A stretch of 64,000 nt of DNA from Leishmania mexicana MHOM/GT/2001/U1103 (lineage: Eukaryota; Euglenozoa; Kinetoplastea; Trypanosomatida; Trypanosomatidae). Position 1 is the stretch's first letter. Each line of letters opens with the position of its first letter. The stretch is from contig NC_018324.1 of the NCBI RefSeq assembly GCF_000234665.1, positions 2,230,428 through 2,294,427 on the forward strand, read 5' to 3'. Positions 39,564 through 49,049 of the stretch are shown here, piece after piece. A program made the translations under genes and the position numbers. A model generated the notes under the pieces. That model ran no database searches. It saw nothing but the letters and a program-made list of their open reading frames with translations, and was not told where the DNA came from.

Positions 39564-42563
39564 TCATCGAGTGCAGGTGGCCGGTGTACCGAAGAAGCTG
39601 CCATGGACGTCCCCGAGGGGCACAAGATCGGTGGAGAACTCGCTCTCTCCCCTTCCCTCCTCCTCGTCGGCCTCCGCATCGACGGCGGCGGAGGTGTCTT
39701 GCACAGCAGAAGAAACGTAGGCGGACACCGATGAAAACGGAGAGGCCGATTTCTCGGCCGCGGCCCAAGGGTGGTTCCCTTCGGGTGTGGGAAGAATAGG
39801 GTGCAGGGAACAGCTGCAAAGCGCGTCGACGTCAGACTTGGTCAGTCCCGTCTTTGGCATGCTGCCGTAGGTATCGGCGTACCGACCTTCCTGGGAGTGG
39901 TCGCTGGCGCAGCGACTTGGCAAACGGTTTGTGCGCGTAACGAGGGAGCAGGGAGTCGCAGAGGACGCCTTTGTGTGGGCAAAAGATGACGTTTTCTTCA
40001 CTGCCCTTTTGAGCGGAGGCGCTCTCTTTGCACACTTCTTCTGCCAGTGCGCATCGGACACCACCGCCGCCGCGCCGGCAGAACTCGCTGCATCAGATAT
40101 CGCCGAAGTGCGGTTGGTGTCCTCGAGAGTTTGCGTTAGGTGCGTTAATTGTTCCTTGTGCCTCCCTGGCGACAGTTGAGGATCGAGCGAGTTTGGGAGC
40201 GTGTGCGGCTGACCCAGACCTGCACGAAGGTCCTTCGCGAATGCGTCGACACACCGCTTTCGGAGGGCCAGCCGCTTTGCACCCTCCGTAACGTGCTGCT
40301 CGAGCACGTCGACCTGCGCCTGCAAGGATTGCAACGTTGACTGGTCCACCTCCATTTGAACATTTCGTTCGCGAAGGAGGTCGCACTGCTGAAAAATGTC
40401 CGCAAGAAGGCGTTCGGTGTCGACGCGGTAGTCAGTAAGGGACTTTGACCACGTGCTGAGCGTCGCTGTGAAAGTGGTCCGAGTGGCGCGCAGCGATTGA
40501 TGGGCGCGCAGGATGACACCAACGCGCCGGCTCAAGTTGTCGAGAGCGCCGGTCGTGAGGCCAACGTGGACAGGCACCTGTGAGCTCGCTGCTGTGAGGC
40601 TCCTCGACAGCTGCCCACGAACCGCCTGCTCCCATTCGGTGCGAATGGCCTTGATATCTTCCTGCTGCTGACTCAGCTGCGTGCGGCGTTGCTGCAGCTG
40701 TGCGGCATAGCCACGGCTCGCCTCCTTGACATCAGATATGCGGCTCCGCAGTGCCTCACGGCTGTGCTGCAGTGAGAAGAGGGAGCGCTGCCATTCCGCA
40801 CTGATTTGCGCCACTGAAAAAGACGAAGACGCGGGCGACTCCCCCGAATGGCACGCACCACCAGTGCCCAGGTAGTCGACAGCGCGGGGGGTTCCTCGTG
40901 CATCGGAGTAGCACAACTGCTGCTCGTGTTTGATGCGCAAAGCGAGCGCGAGCTGCCTCATTCGCGCACCCGCACGGTCCATGTCGCTGCGCAGCGACTC
41001 CTGCGCCGGTGCGGGTGGCGCCGGTGTCTGTGACAGCGACCTGACGGAGGCACGATGCACTCCGCCGCATTCGCGCAGCAGGCAGACCTCCACCTCCGCA
41101 CGCGAGCGAAATGCCTGGAGCTGCGCCGTCAGATCCTTTTGACGCGCCGCCCACTCCTTGGCGGCCGCGTCCTGCTGCGCGAGAATGCTCGCACACTCCC
41201 GCTCCAGTAGGCGGCGCACCTGCTGCTCGAGCATCTCGCGGCTTCGCTCTGTCATGGAAGCGAGTTGACACTGGAAGGTTGCAACACGCTGACGACGCTC
41301 GTTGTCATGGTAGCGATGTGCCGCTTCGACGGCGACCTTGGTAGCCCCAAAGGCGGAGTCTGCGCGTTCCTGAAAGGTGCGGCGACACATGTCGTGGAAT
41401 GCGGCCGCCTCCTCCTCGCGCCGAGCTCGGTGCTCCGCCAGCCTTCGTGCACGGGCTGCCGTGTCATGGGCAAAGATCTCGAGTCGCTGCTGCCGTGCTG
41501 CCGCCAAGTACACACGGGAACTCTCCGCCACGACGCGACTGCATTGTAACGACAGGCGTCGCTTCAAATGACGTGCACCGTCCTGCACGCGAAGCAGCAG
41601 GGCTTCAAACATGGAGGCCTCACTGTCATCCTGGGTTTCACGTGTGACTGCGGTCTCCCACTCTGCTCGAAGGATGGCCGTACGCATCTGCTGCTCCTGC
41701 ACAGCCTGCATGAGATCCTCCACACGTTGCTGGAAGCGCTGGACGCATTGGTCACGATACTCGCACATCTCCTCCTCCACATCCCCCGCATGCACACTCG
41801 CGACTGCGTTTCCGCGAGCCGCGTGCCGGTTTTCAGCCTCCTCTTCTGCTTTTTGCTGACGAGTCGCAGCCTCCTTAGCCCTGAGGGAAGCCACCATACG
41901 CTCCGCTTCGAGCACGTCGACTGCAAGCGGATGGTCGCCTTTCTGAAGGGCGACTACACTCTGCGACGCCTCGCTCAACTGACGCTCCACTTCAGAGAGC
42001 TGTTGACTGAGTGCCATTTTCTCTGCCTGCTGCCTCTCCTCCTCCGCGCGATGTGAGGCAGCAGCACCAACGATGGTGGCGGTAGCGCGGTCGCCAGAAG
42101 GGAAAGCGACTGCCACCGAAATCGTCGCCGCGGCTGCGGGTGCGTCATCGCCACCCTCCCGCAAAAGCACCGGCACTGCCGGTGAGGATGGCAACAGCGA
42201 CAAAGCGATCGTCCCACCAAAGGCGGCCCGGTTCCTGTGCCAGCCCTTATCGGCAGTTGCTGAAGGTGGTGTCTCGACCTCATTCAAGAAGGCAAGTGGG
42301 TCGCCCTCGCGCGCTGGAGCTTCTTGTACGGCCGGAGACACAGCAGCCACGGGAGACGGTGAGGATACGCTGATAGAATACGACTGTCGGCGGCTGGGCA
42401 ACGCCTGGACGGGCACGGGTGCGGCAGGCGGCATTGTGCCGCCGTCCAGGTCGTTTAACCAGGACGGGCCATCTGCTTCCTGAGTCACAGGGAGTAGGGC
42501 GGCAGATGATGGCGATGAGGCGGAGCTCAGCCCCTTGCGTCTCCCCGCGACCGGCACTGACAT
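39564..42563 (-). CDS. Long coiled-coil protein, possible FBF1-like basal-body protein
   Basis: A 999-residue protein. The N-terminal ~190 residues are Ser/Pro/Ala-rich and contain two short repeats, SWLNDLDGG (34-42) and DPLAFLNEVE (88-97). From about 190 to 850 it is nearly continuous coiled coil, very rich in Arg, Gln, Glu and Ala, with a break near 500-590. The C-terminal 150 residues are less ordered and acidic at the very end. The layout of a disordered head with W/F-LN motifs and a long coiled-coil tail resembles Fas-binding factor 1, a transition-fibre protein of cilia. No diagnostic signature was seen, so this is a suggestion. The ATG at 42563 (MSVPVAGRRK) is used; an upstream in-frame start would add 25 residues. 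Confidence 0.7.
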   Translation of the reverse strand: MSVPVAGRRKGLSSASSPSSAALLPVTQEADGPSWLNDLDGGTMPPAAPVPVQALPSRRQSYSISVSSPSPVAAVSPAVQEAPAREGDPLAFLNEVETPPSATADKGWHRNRAAFGGTIALSLLPSSPAVPVLLREGGDDAPAAAATISVAVAFPSGDRATATIVGAAASHRAEEERQQAEKMALSQQLSEVERQLSEASQSVVALQKGDHPLAVDVLEAERMVASLRAKEAATRQQKAEEEAENRHAARGNAVASVHAGDVEEEMCEYRDQCVQRFQQRVEDLMQAVQEQQMRTAILRAEWETAVTRETQDDSEASMFEALLLRVQDGARHLKRRLSLQCSRVVAESSRVYLAAARQQRLEIFAHDTAARARRLAEHRARREEEAAAFHDMCRRTFQERADSAFGATKVAVEAAHRYHDNERRQRVATFQCQLASMTERSREMLEQQVRRLLERECASILAQQDAAAKEWAARQKDLTAQLQAFRSRAEVEVCLLRECGGVHRASVRSLSQTPAPPAPAQESLRSDMDRAGARMRQLALALRIKHEQQLCYSDARGTPRAVDYLGTGGACHSGESPASSSFSVAQISAEWQRSLFSLQHSREALRSRISDVKEASRGYAAQLQQRRTQLSQQQEDIKAIRTEWEQAVRGQLSRSLTAASSQVPVHVGLTTGALDNLSRRVGVILRAHQSLRATRTTFTATLSTWSKSLTDYRVDTERLLADIFQQCDLLRERNVQMEVDQSTLQSLQAQVDVLEQHVTEGAKRLALRKRCVDAFAKDLRAGLGQPHTLPNSLDPQLSPGRHKEQLTHLTQTLEDTNRTSAISDAASSAGAAAVVSDAHWQKKCAKRAPPLKRAVKKTSSFAHTKASSATPCSLVTRTNRLPSRCASDHSQEGRYADTYGSMPKTGLTKSDVDALCSCSLHPILPTPEGNHPWAAAEKSASPFSSVSAYVSSAVQDTSAAVDAEADEEEGRGESEFSTDLVPLGDVHGSFFGTPATCTR

Positions 42564-44039
42564 GAATCGAAAAATACGGCGATGTGGAGAACGAGACGAC
42601 ACAGAAGCCGCTCCAGCAATCTGTGTGTGGAAGCACAAGTGGCCTCACAGACTCGAAGACCGTGATGAGGACACCTGCAGGGGCGAAGAGGAGATCGCCG
42701 GCCTCGAAGCGGCGGCGGCAGCGGCAATATGACCGGGGAGTAAAGGGGGGCGGGCTTGGGAGGATAAACACACAGCCCCAAAACACCCGGTGACGGCGCA
42801 GTCGTGGCGGCAGTCGGGGAGAGGGAGAGGGGTGAGGAGGAAGGAGTAGGAGGAGGAGGAGGGGCGAAGAAAGGAAGCGGAAGAGAAGCCTAATAGAGCG
42901 AGCGAACAACCACAGAGAAGATAAACAAAACAATGTCGTGCAGGGCACGCTGGCGGGTCAAGAGAGTGCGCCAGCACGCACAGGGACGCAAATGGAGAAG
43001 AAACGACCAAAAAAACAAAAAAAAACAGGACAGTAGCGGTTCCAGGCGACGATGGTTTTGCGGAGTGCTCTATTCCGCGTAGTTGTTCCAGCTATTGACA
43101 TAGGTGATGATGGTCTTTGACATCCACCTGGACCCCACGAAACAAGAATGAGGTGCCTTTGATAGTCTGTGAATGGGTCGGTGTAGAGGTGGTCAGCTCA
43201 CCCCTTCCTCTAACGAAAGCTGACCCGCGCTGTGATGCGTTTCGATCCTGACTGACCGGGAACAGGTGCGCAGCACATCAGGCCTCGTCTTCGTTTTGGT
43301 GAGAAGCAAAGGAGGAGTAGGCGAGGCAACTGAAATGGAGACGTACAAAAGGCGAGTGCGCCCAAGGAAGCACGCACGCGAGAAGACGAGGAGCTTCCAT
43401 GAAGAAAAGGAAGCGGCTTCCTGTGCCGCTCAGCCGTAGAGCGCAGGCTGCATTGGTACGATTGCGTAGCCTTGTTGACCACGGAATAGGTTCGCCGTCT
43501 GCACTGGAAATGCGGCGTGCGTCCTGCACAATGACGGGGTAATCCATTTCCTTTGAAGTGACTTTCAAGGGGGTGGGAGGGGAGACAGGGGTGTGCGTGT
43601 GAGGGGGGGGGGGCAATGGCCAAACGCCATCGCCGTACTCAAACGTTCAAGCACACACACGCACACACTAACGCATGCAAAAAGCAGATCGTTTACATGT
43701 TGGCGATGTGTACATGCACCAAAAAGGGATCCAGGGGCGCGCGATGCGCATACAGGCGAACACACCTGCACGGACACACCTCAGCAAAGCCAGTGACAAC
43801 ACTGTACATCAGAGAAGCAGAACAGAACCGTACGAACAACGCTGCACCGTCCTCCACTCACCCTGCGACAGACAAGTTCAGAAGCGCGCATACAATGAAA
43901 GAGCTCCGATGCGGCAGATGAGTGGACCGAAGGGCGGACTGAGAGGTCTGAGGCGCTACGTCAGAGGTGTTGGAAAGCAAACCAGCATAGAGAGAGAGGA
44001 GGAGGTGGAGGGCAGCGAATTCAGCGGCGTCGCCTGCTT
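42564..44039. other. Intergenic region
   Basis: This 1.5 kb stretch includes the strong polypyrimidine tract at 42810-42899 (minus strand), the 3' UTR of the BBOF1-like gene, an A-rich block at 43005-43030 and a G10 near 43604-43613. No gene was seen. Confidence 0.65.
42755..42899 (-). promoter_or_regulatory. Candidate trans-splice acceptor region for the coiled-coil gene
   Basis: From 42810 to 42899 the minus strand is an almost pure C/T tract (plus strand repeated GGA and GA units). The next clear AG in the transcription direction is at 42755-42756, about 190 nt upstream of the ATG at 42563. This is the typical layout for spliced-leader addition. Inferred, not mapped. Confidence 0.45.
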
Positions 44040-46100
44040 CTACTGCTGCGTCAGAAACGTGAGCGAGTCGCGACCTAATTCTGTTGCATCGGAAGGCAAC
44101 ACTTCTACGGGTGCGACAGCGTCAATCTTCGAACCTAATGGGTCGCTTTTCAGGCTCGCGTGTTGTAACATCCGCGCATGCTGCCGTCCATCTTGTCGGA
44201 TACGTTTAAAAAGTAGCTGAATAACGCGCTCCTTGTCCACCCAGCGCAGCTCACTCACGTCGACCCTCTTGACGTCTTGCCAGGTCGGGGCGCTGGGCAG
44301 GCTTCGCAGGGGAGAGAAGTCGCCCGCCTCGGCCGTGTCTAGAGCACCGTGCTGCCCTACTGGAGCCGGACAGGGAGCACCATAGTCATCTTCCACCGTC
44401 GGAGGGCCAAGTCGAAACGGGGCGCCGTCTTCACAGGAGGTGCTGCGCCACCCGCTTTGGGCAGCCGATGCAGCTACCACCGCGCAGCGATCGGTTGCTC
44501 TCGCCAAGAGAGGGGGCACCCCATGCCCGCTACTGCGCAGATAGGACGGAGACGCATCCGGCAGTGTGACGAGAGCGCCGTCGACCATGGCTTTCTCCAC
44601 GGAAGGAGAGGCTTGCAGCTTTAACAGCGCCGCATCGCCTAGGGGCGCCGAGCGACTTGCTGAGATTGTCGACGACGCAGCTGCGACTCCTGCTCGCGAC
44701 CGCAAGTTGGTTGAGGCGGCGGCAACGATCCGTTTTGGAAAGCCCTTGCGATCTACAGCCCACCCCGCTGGAGACGATGACCTCAGCAGTGCAGGGCTCG
44801 CGCTATCCGTCAGCATGAGTCGCTCAGGGGCCCCCAGTCGCAACAACGAAGAGATGGTGTGCGACGGCGACACCTGCTTTGAGTTGATGACACCCCCCTT
44901 CGTCGTATTCTCCAGCAGCAGCTGTCGACGCTCCTCGACGACGCCTTGACGCACCTCTTCCAAAGCCGCATAAAAGAACGACTCAAGCTCAGAGCGCTGA
45001 GCTAGAACGTTCCCAGCGGCGCTGCGCAGATGCACCAGTTCGCGCTGAAGCTGCAACGCGTCTCGCCGCGCTGCATCGCGCTCATGCGCCAGTAACCGAA
45101 TCGCCTCCTCGTGGATCTCGTTCTCCGCGTAGAGCTTTTTATCATATTCGGCGACAACAGCGTTGAGGTTGTCCTCGGTGGTTTTCACCTGGAGCCGAAG
45201 TGAGGCGATCTCATTCTTCTGCAAGAGACTGCGTTGGAGCATCTCGCGGGTGGCGCTGCCGTCGAGGTCGGTCTTACGCTTCAGAAGCGCGTACTTCTCC
45301 TGCAAATCCTTGTACTTGGCGCGCATCGTTGTGACTTCTTGCGCTAGCATGATCTTTTCTTTCATAAGCTCAAAGTTCTTGTCGTGCACCTTCTGTGTGT
45401 GTGGCTGAAGCATCTCCATCGCCTTCGCGTGCACGTCGACAGCGTAGGTCTCCGCCAGCTTCTCCTCCCGGGTGCGGTATTTGACCCGGCTTTCTAGCAT
45501 TTCCAGGCGGGCGTGTCGCATCTCGTTCTCGCGCCGCTCCTCCTCCGCCTCGTACGTACTCTTCAGCTCGTGTAGCTCAGCCGACGTGTCTTCGCGCTGA
45601 TCAAGTGCGGTGAGCGCGTTGTGGAGTTGGCTGCTGAGCTCGTGGACGGTGCGGCGCAGGTGAGCTATTTCGTTGTCCTTCGCGCGCAGCAGGCGCTGCT
45701 GCACCGCCGCCGCGGACCCGTCGTTCGGACTGCCAATGACCTCGCTGCGCACTCCCGATGCTGTTTCATCGCATGCAGTGGGAGGCGACAGCGGATGTGC
45801 CGGAGCGATTGTTGGCGAGTTGCTCGGGGACGTGAGCAGAGTAAGCCCATCTACGCCATCACCTGGGCTGCCGACTGGCGTCGAAAAGTGTGTAGAGGGA
45901 GTGGTAGCGATGGCGTCGGCGAGCTGCAGCGCTTTCGTGAGGTTGCGCTCGAGCCGAGAGCAGTCCACCGACGGTATTGGTGACCCCCTACGCGTGGCGG
46001 TGCCGTTGCTCTCGGCAACGCCGGCCACGATGGGGCCGCGTGTCTGCTCCATTTTCGCTCTCTGAAGACTACGAGTATCACAGGCCGACGTACTTGTCAT
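44040..46100 (-). CDS. BBOF1-like (DUF4515-type) coiled-coil protein
   Basis: A 686-residue protein. The N-terminal 130 residues are disordered. A coiled coil runs from about 133 to 400. It ends with QRSELESFFYAALEEVRQG (about 365-380), which closely recalls the conserved end of the coiled coil in basal-body-orientation factor 1 and related DUF4515 proteins. A Ser/Ala-rich variable stretch follows. The C-terminal WQDVKRVDVSELRWVDKER...LLFKRI segment (about 605-635) matches the C-terminal motif I recall for the same family. BBOF1 proteins sit at ciliary basal bodies or axonemes, so a flagellar role is likely. The ATG at 46100 is used. A second ATG at 46052 (MEQTRGPIV) would shorten it by 16 residues and may be the real one. 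Confidence 0.72.
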   Translation of the reverse strand: MTSTSACDTRSLQRAKMEQTRGPIVAGVAESNGTATRRGSPIPSVDCSRLERNLTKALQLADAIATTPSTHFSTPVGSPGDGVDGLTLLTSPSNSPTIAPAHPLSPPTACDETASGVRSEVIGSPNDGSAAAVQQRLLRAKDNEIAHLRRTVHELSSQLHNALTALDQREDTSAELHELKSTYEAEEERRENEMRHARLEMLESRVKYRTREEKLAETYAVDVHAKAMEMLQPHTQKVHDKNFELMKEKIMLAQEVTTMRAKYKDLQEKYALLKRKTDLDGSATREMLQRSLLQKNEIASLRLQVKTTEDNLNAVVAEYDKKLYAENEIHEEAIRLLAHERDAARRDALQLQRELVHLRSAAGNVLAQRSELESFFYAALEEVRQGVVEERRQLLLENTTKGGVINSKQVSPSHTISSLLRLGAPERLMLTDSASPALLRSSSPAGWAVDRKGFPKRIVAAASTNLRSRAGVAAASSTISASRSAPLGDAALLKLQASPSVEKAMVDGALVTLPDASPSYLRSSGHGVPPLLARATDRCAVVAASAAQSGWRSTSCEDGAPFRLGPPTVEDDYGAPCPAPVGQHGALDTAEAGDFSPLRSLPSAPTWQDVKRVDVSELRWVDKERVIQLLFKRIRQDGRQHARMLQHASLKSDPLGSKIDAVAPVEVLPSDATELGRDSLTFLTQQ

Positions 46101-47132
46101 ACAGTGAGCAGTGCCTCCTTCGATTTGCCCCTCTCGTGTCAGAGGGGCGGCGTCGTACTTTGGGGGGGGGGGGGCTTTCCGCCTCCTCCGAATGGACCGC
46201 GAAAGTCTTGAGCACTCCGTGAATCACAGAGAGAGAGGTGCGCACGAGCACAAAACAGGCAAAGAGGGAAACGACAGATCACGAAAAGAGCAGGCTTGAG
46301 GTGGAATACAATCGAGACGAGAGGGACACACACACGCACGCATACAAGCACGCATATATATATATACCTATGTGCGTGCACGGCGGTTTGAGGAGCGGAT
46401 GTAGGCACAGGCATCGATACCGCGGCGACGCAGATTAGGAACGGAGTCAGGGCAGACACAGTCACCATAAGTGAGGCACTGACAGCCCCACAGCCTTCTT
46501 TCCTGTGGACTGCACACCCTTCTGCCATGTCCCACGTCCGACAGGGCGTGTGCCGCATAAAAGAAAAGAGACCAGAGTGCATGTATTTTTTGGGGGGAGG
46601 GGGGTATTCATTGCGTGTCACACGGGTGCTCCTCGTCTCCGCACATGTCATCCCGCCGCATGTGAGTAGTAGACCCGTGGAGGCGGTGAGTCTCGTACAG
46701 CGCTTCATGGTGTCCATGCATGCAGAGAACAAACGTGTAGGTGGTTTGGGGGGGCAATGCAAAGACGCCACCACCAACATCACGACACCACTGTAAAAGA
46801 CGAGTAGTCGCCCAGCACAGAGACACTCAAATGTTTGTAGGAATGGGTGGAGGGGGAGAACGCCCAACGTCAATCGCGCATTCGAAGACTCTTGCGCCCC
46901 TGTGGAGAAGGCGAAGGCGAACCATGAGAAGAGGCGAGTCACGCACAGGGAGCCATTTTTGATCCAGATGCGCAGCGCGCAACAGCTGTGTGCGCGGAGA
47001 CATCGAAACAGAGATAGAGACATGCTTCCCTTAGCTTTCTTGGCGGCGCACAGATGCCGCATCGCACCAAGAGCATCGCGATATTGTCTCTGGGTGGCTT
47101 GTACCACCCACCCAGCTCACTCTGTCAGTCCT
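46101..47132. other. Intergenic region
   Basis: This 1.0 kb stretch has G12 near 46161-46172, CA/CG-rich repeats and (AT)n at 46354-46366. A minus-strand frame is open over most of it (46139-47107) but begins at GTG and reads simple repeats. No gene is called. Confidence 0.6.
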
Positions 47133-47939
47133 CTATGCGGACTTACCCTCCTTCATCTTCTGTCCTTCCTCGGCAACGAAACGCTTCGCCCGCGCCAAGA
47201 CGTTCTCGTCTCGGCTGCTGAACAGTGTCTGATCCTCGCGCTCTGAGGAGGAATTGTACGCTGGGTTCATGGCAATGCAGTCGTAGTGGTTGCCCGTGTA
47301 CACGAGAAAAGCGCGTACGGTGTAGCCCATTCCTGTGCCAAAGCGCTGCAAGGTGACGGACTGCAGGTCCAAAGCGAAGATCTCCGTCTTGTACAGAAAG
47401 GACAGTATCTCCAGCTCAATGGCACCACCCCACGTGTCCTTCTCCGAGAGCCACGAGGCGTAGGCTAGTGGGTCCATGCCCAGTGTATTCTCATTGAACA
47501 TTTCGGGGTGATCGAGCACGGCCTTTACGCACTCCTGCCGGAGCTGGGGCCCCTCGGTGCGGCTCTTGTCGCGCAGCACGTAGGCGCAGGCGTGGAAGAG
47601 GCAGCTGTTGTCTGCTGGGCACCGGCGGCGCGTGAGGTGAGCCCGCTCAGGGGCCGGAGGAACATAGCGCTCTCCTGTGTTACCCAGCTGCACCTTAGCC
47701 TCTCCCTCTTGAATAATCAGCATGTCATTCTCGCGTAGCTTGAGTGCACGAAGGGGGCTGTCGGCGGCCAGATCCACCGCCTTTGGGGGGAAGCCGGCGA
47801 GCACGCGGAGCCGCTCGAGTGCTACCTCCGATTTCCGGGACAGCAGGGCGGCAGCCTCGCCCCAAGTTCCGCTAGAGTTCAGTTCCACCTGCTCCGGTGT
47901 GCTGCTCTTCGGTGTACGAATCCGTACAGAGATGGACAT
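47133..47939 (-). CDS. OTU1: OTU1/YOD1-type deubiquitinase
   Basis: A 268-residue cysteine protease that removes ubiquitin. The yeast and human homologues work with p97/Cdc48 in ER-associated degradation. Residues 1-86 form a ubiquitin-like UBX-L domain (MSISVRIRT to NDMLIIQEGEA). The OTU domain follows, with the catalytic triad pattern: D110 and C113 in PADNSCLFHA, and H218 in YTGNHYDCIAM. The WGGAIELEILSFLYKTEIFALD stretch is characteristic of OTU1. Yeast and human OTU1 end in a C2H2 zinc finger. Here the protein stops after a short charged tail, so that finger is missing. The ATG at 47939 is chosen because the UBX-L domain begins there; the upstream 75 codons read like leader sequence. Confidence 0.92.
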   Translation of the reverse strand: MSISVRIRTPKSSTPEQVELNSSGTWGEAAALLSRKSEVALERLRVLAGFPPKAVDLAADSPLRALKLRENDMLIIQEGEAKVQLGNTGERYVPPAPERAHLTRRRCPADNSCLFHACAYVLRDKSRTEGPQLRQECVKAVLDHPEMFNENTLGMDPLAYASWLSEKDTWGGAIELEILSFLYKTEIFALDLQSVTLQRFGTGMGYTVRAFLVYTGNHYDCIAMNPAYNSSSEREDQTLFSSRDENVLARAKRFVAEEGQKMKEGKSA

Positions 47940-49049
47940 TAGGAACGACAGGTGTTTCTCTGTGTGTATGTATGTGGGGCGATTGGACGATACAGAGAAG
48001 GGCCGTTCGACTGCGGGTGCGCAGCTTCCCACACGATAAAGCAGAGAAAGAGAGTCTGTGGCAAGGACACCTTTCGGCGGATGCAAAAAAGCACCAAAAA
48101 AGCTGAGCAAGGGCCAACCGAAACACAGGACTCTCTGTGTGTGTGTGTGCTCTGCTGCAAACAAAACGCGAAGAAGAGGTGAATGACAGACGTAAAACAG
48201 TTGTGTGGCACGCGCGAGAGAGACAGCCCAGTGAAGAAGAACAAATGTTTTCAGATAGAGAGCATGTGTGTCCGAGTGTGTGCGTGCCGTGCGTCCCCTG
48301 AAGACGTGTGTGTCTTTGGCCTTGCTGGCGCGGCTGAAGTTCGCTATAAACGGACGTTCCGGCCGTCACCCTGTGCGGTACAGACGATGCTTGCGCCATG
48401 CGCACCAGCAACATCGCGCGCTTTGCTTGCCACACCTGCGTGTACAAGCAAACAAGCACACACTGGATCGATGTGAAGGCGCCATCGAGAGATACAGTTC
48501 ATGTCTCCTGCGGAAGAGGCCATGTGGTGGTTCTGCTGCGCTGAGGTGTTGGTGTTGTTGTATTGGACCCCTACATGCTGGGAAGGGGGGAGGAGAGAGA
48601 GGCATTGGCCAATACAAAAGATCACGCTATAGTACATCCGCTTCTCCCTCCCTGCGTACCCCGCCTTCCTCCCTGGCCTCCCTACGCGAGGATACATTCG
48701 AGTGAGGACGGGTGCCTGAGAGATTGGCGCGCTAATGTGGCAACTGAAGAAAGTCCGCACCGCCGCACAGCCGCACCGGCAGGATAAGGAGGGCGGCGGT
48801 GAAGCAGACAAGCGTGCCTGTCACCGACAAGCCAAAGAAAGAACACAAAAAACCGCACACGTGCACATACATCGGCACCGCCAGTGGTGTAAGGCACACT
48901 GCTACACAGGCCCGAGCATGGTCGCCTCCCCTCTGTCGCGCACCCCATGGGCAGATACGGCTGAGCCATATCAGAGACGCGCGCGTGAAAGGCACCAGCA
49001 CGTCAACAGCAGCACAGAAGGCTGAACAGGCTCCCTCTCACGCCTGTCG
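47940..49049. other. Intergenic region
   Basis: This 1.1 kb stretch holds the OTU1 leader (purine-rich plus strand at 48039-48056 and a TG run near 48135-48148) and the 3' UTR of the giant adenylate-kinase-like gene. No gene was seen. Confidence 0.65.

Noticed and set aside
46139..47107. 322-codon minus frame filling the BBOF1-OTU1 intergenic region
   Set aside because: It starts at GTG. Parts read CA/GT and G-run repeats as CV, HAH and PPPP peptides. It has no domain and fits UTR sequence.
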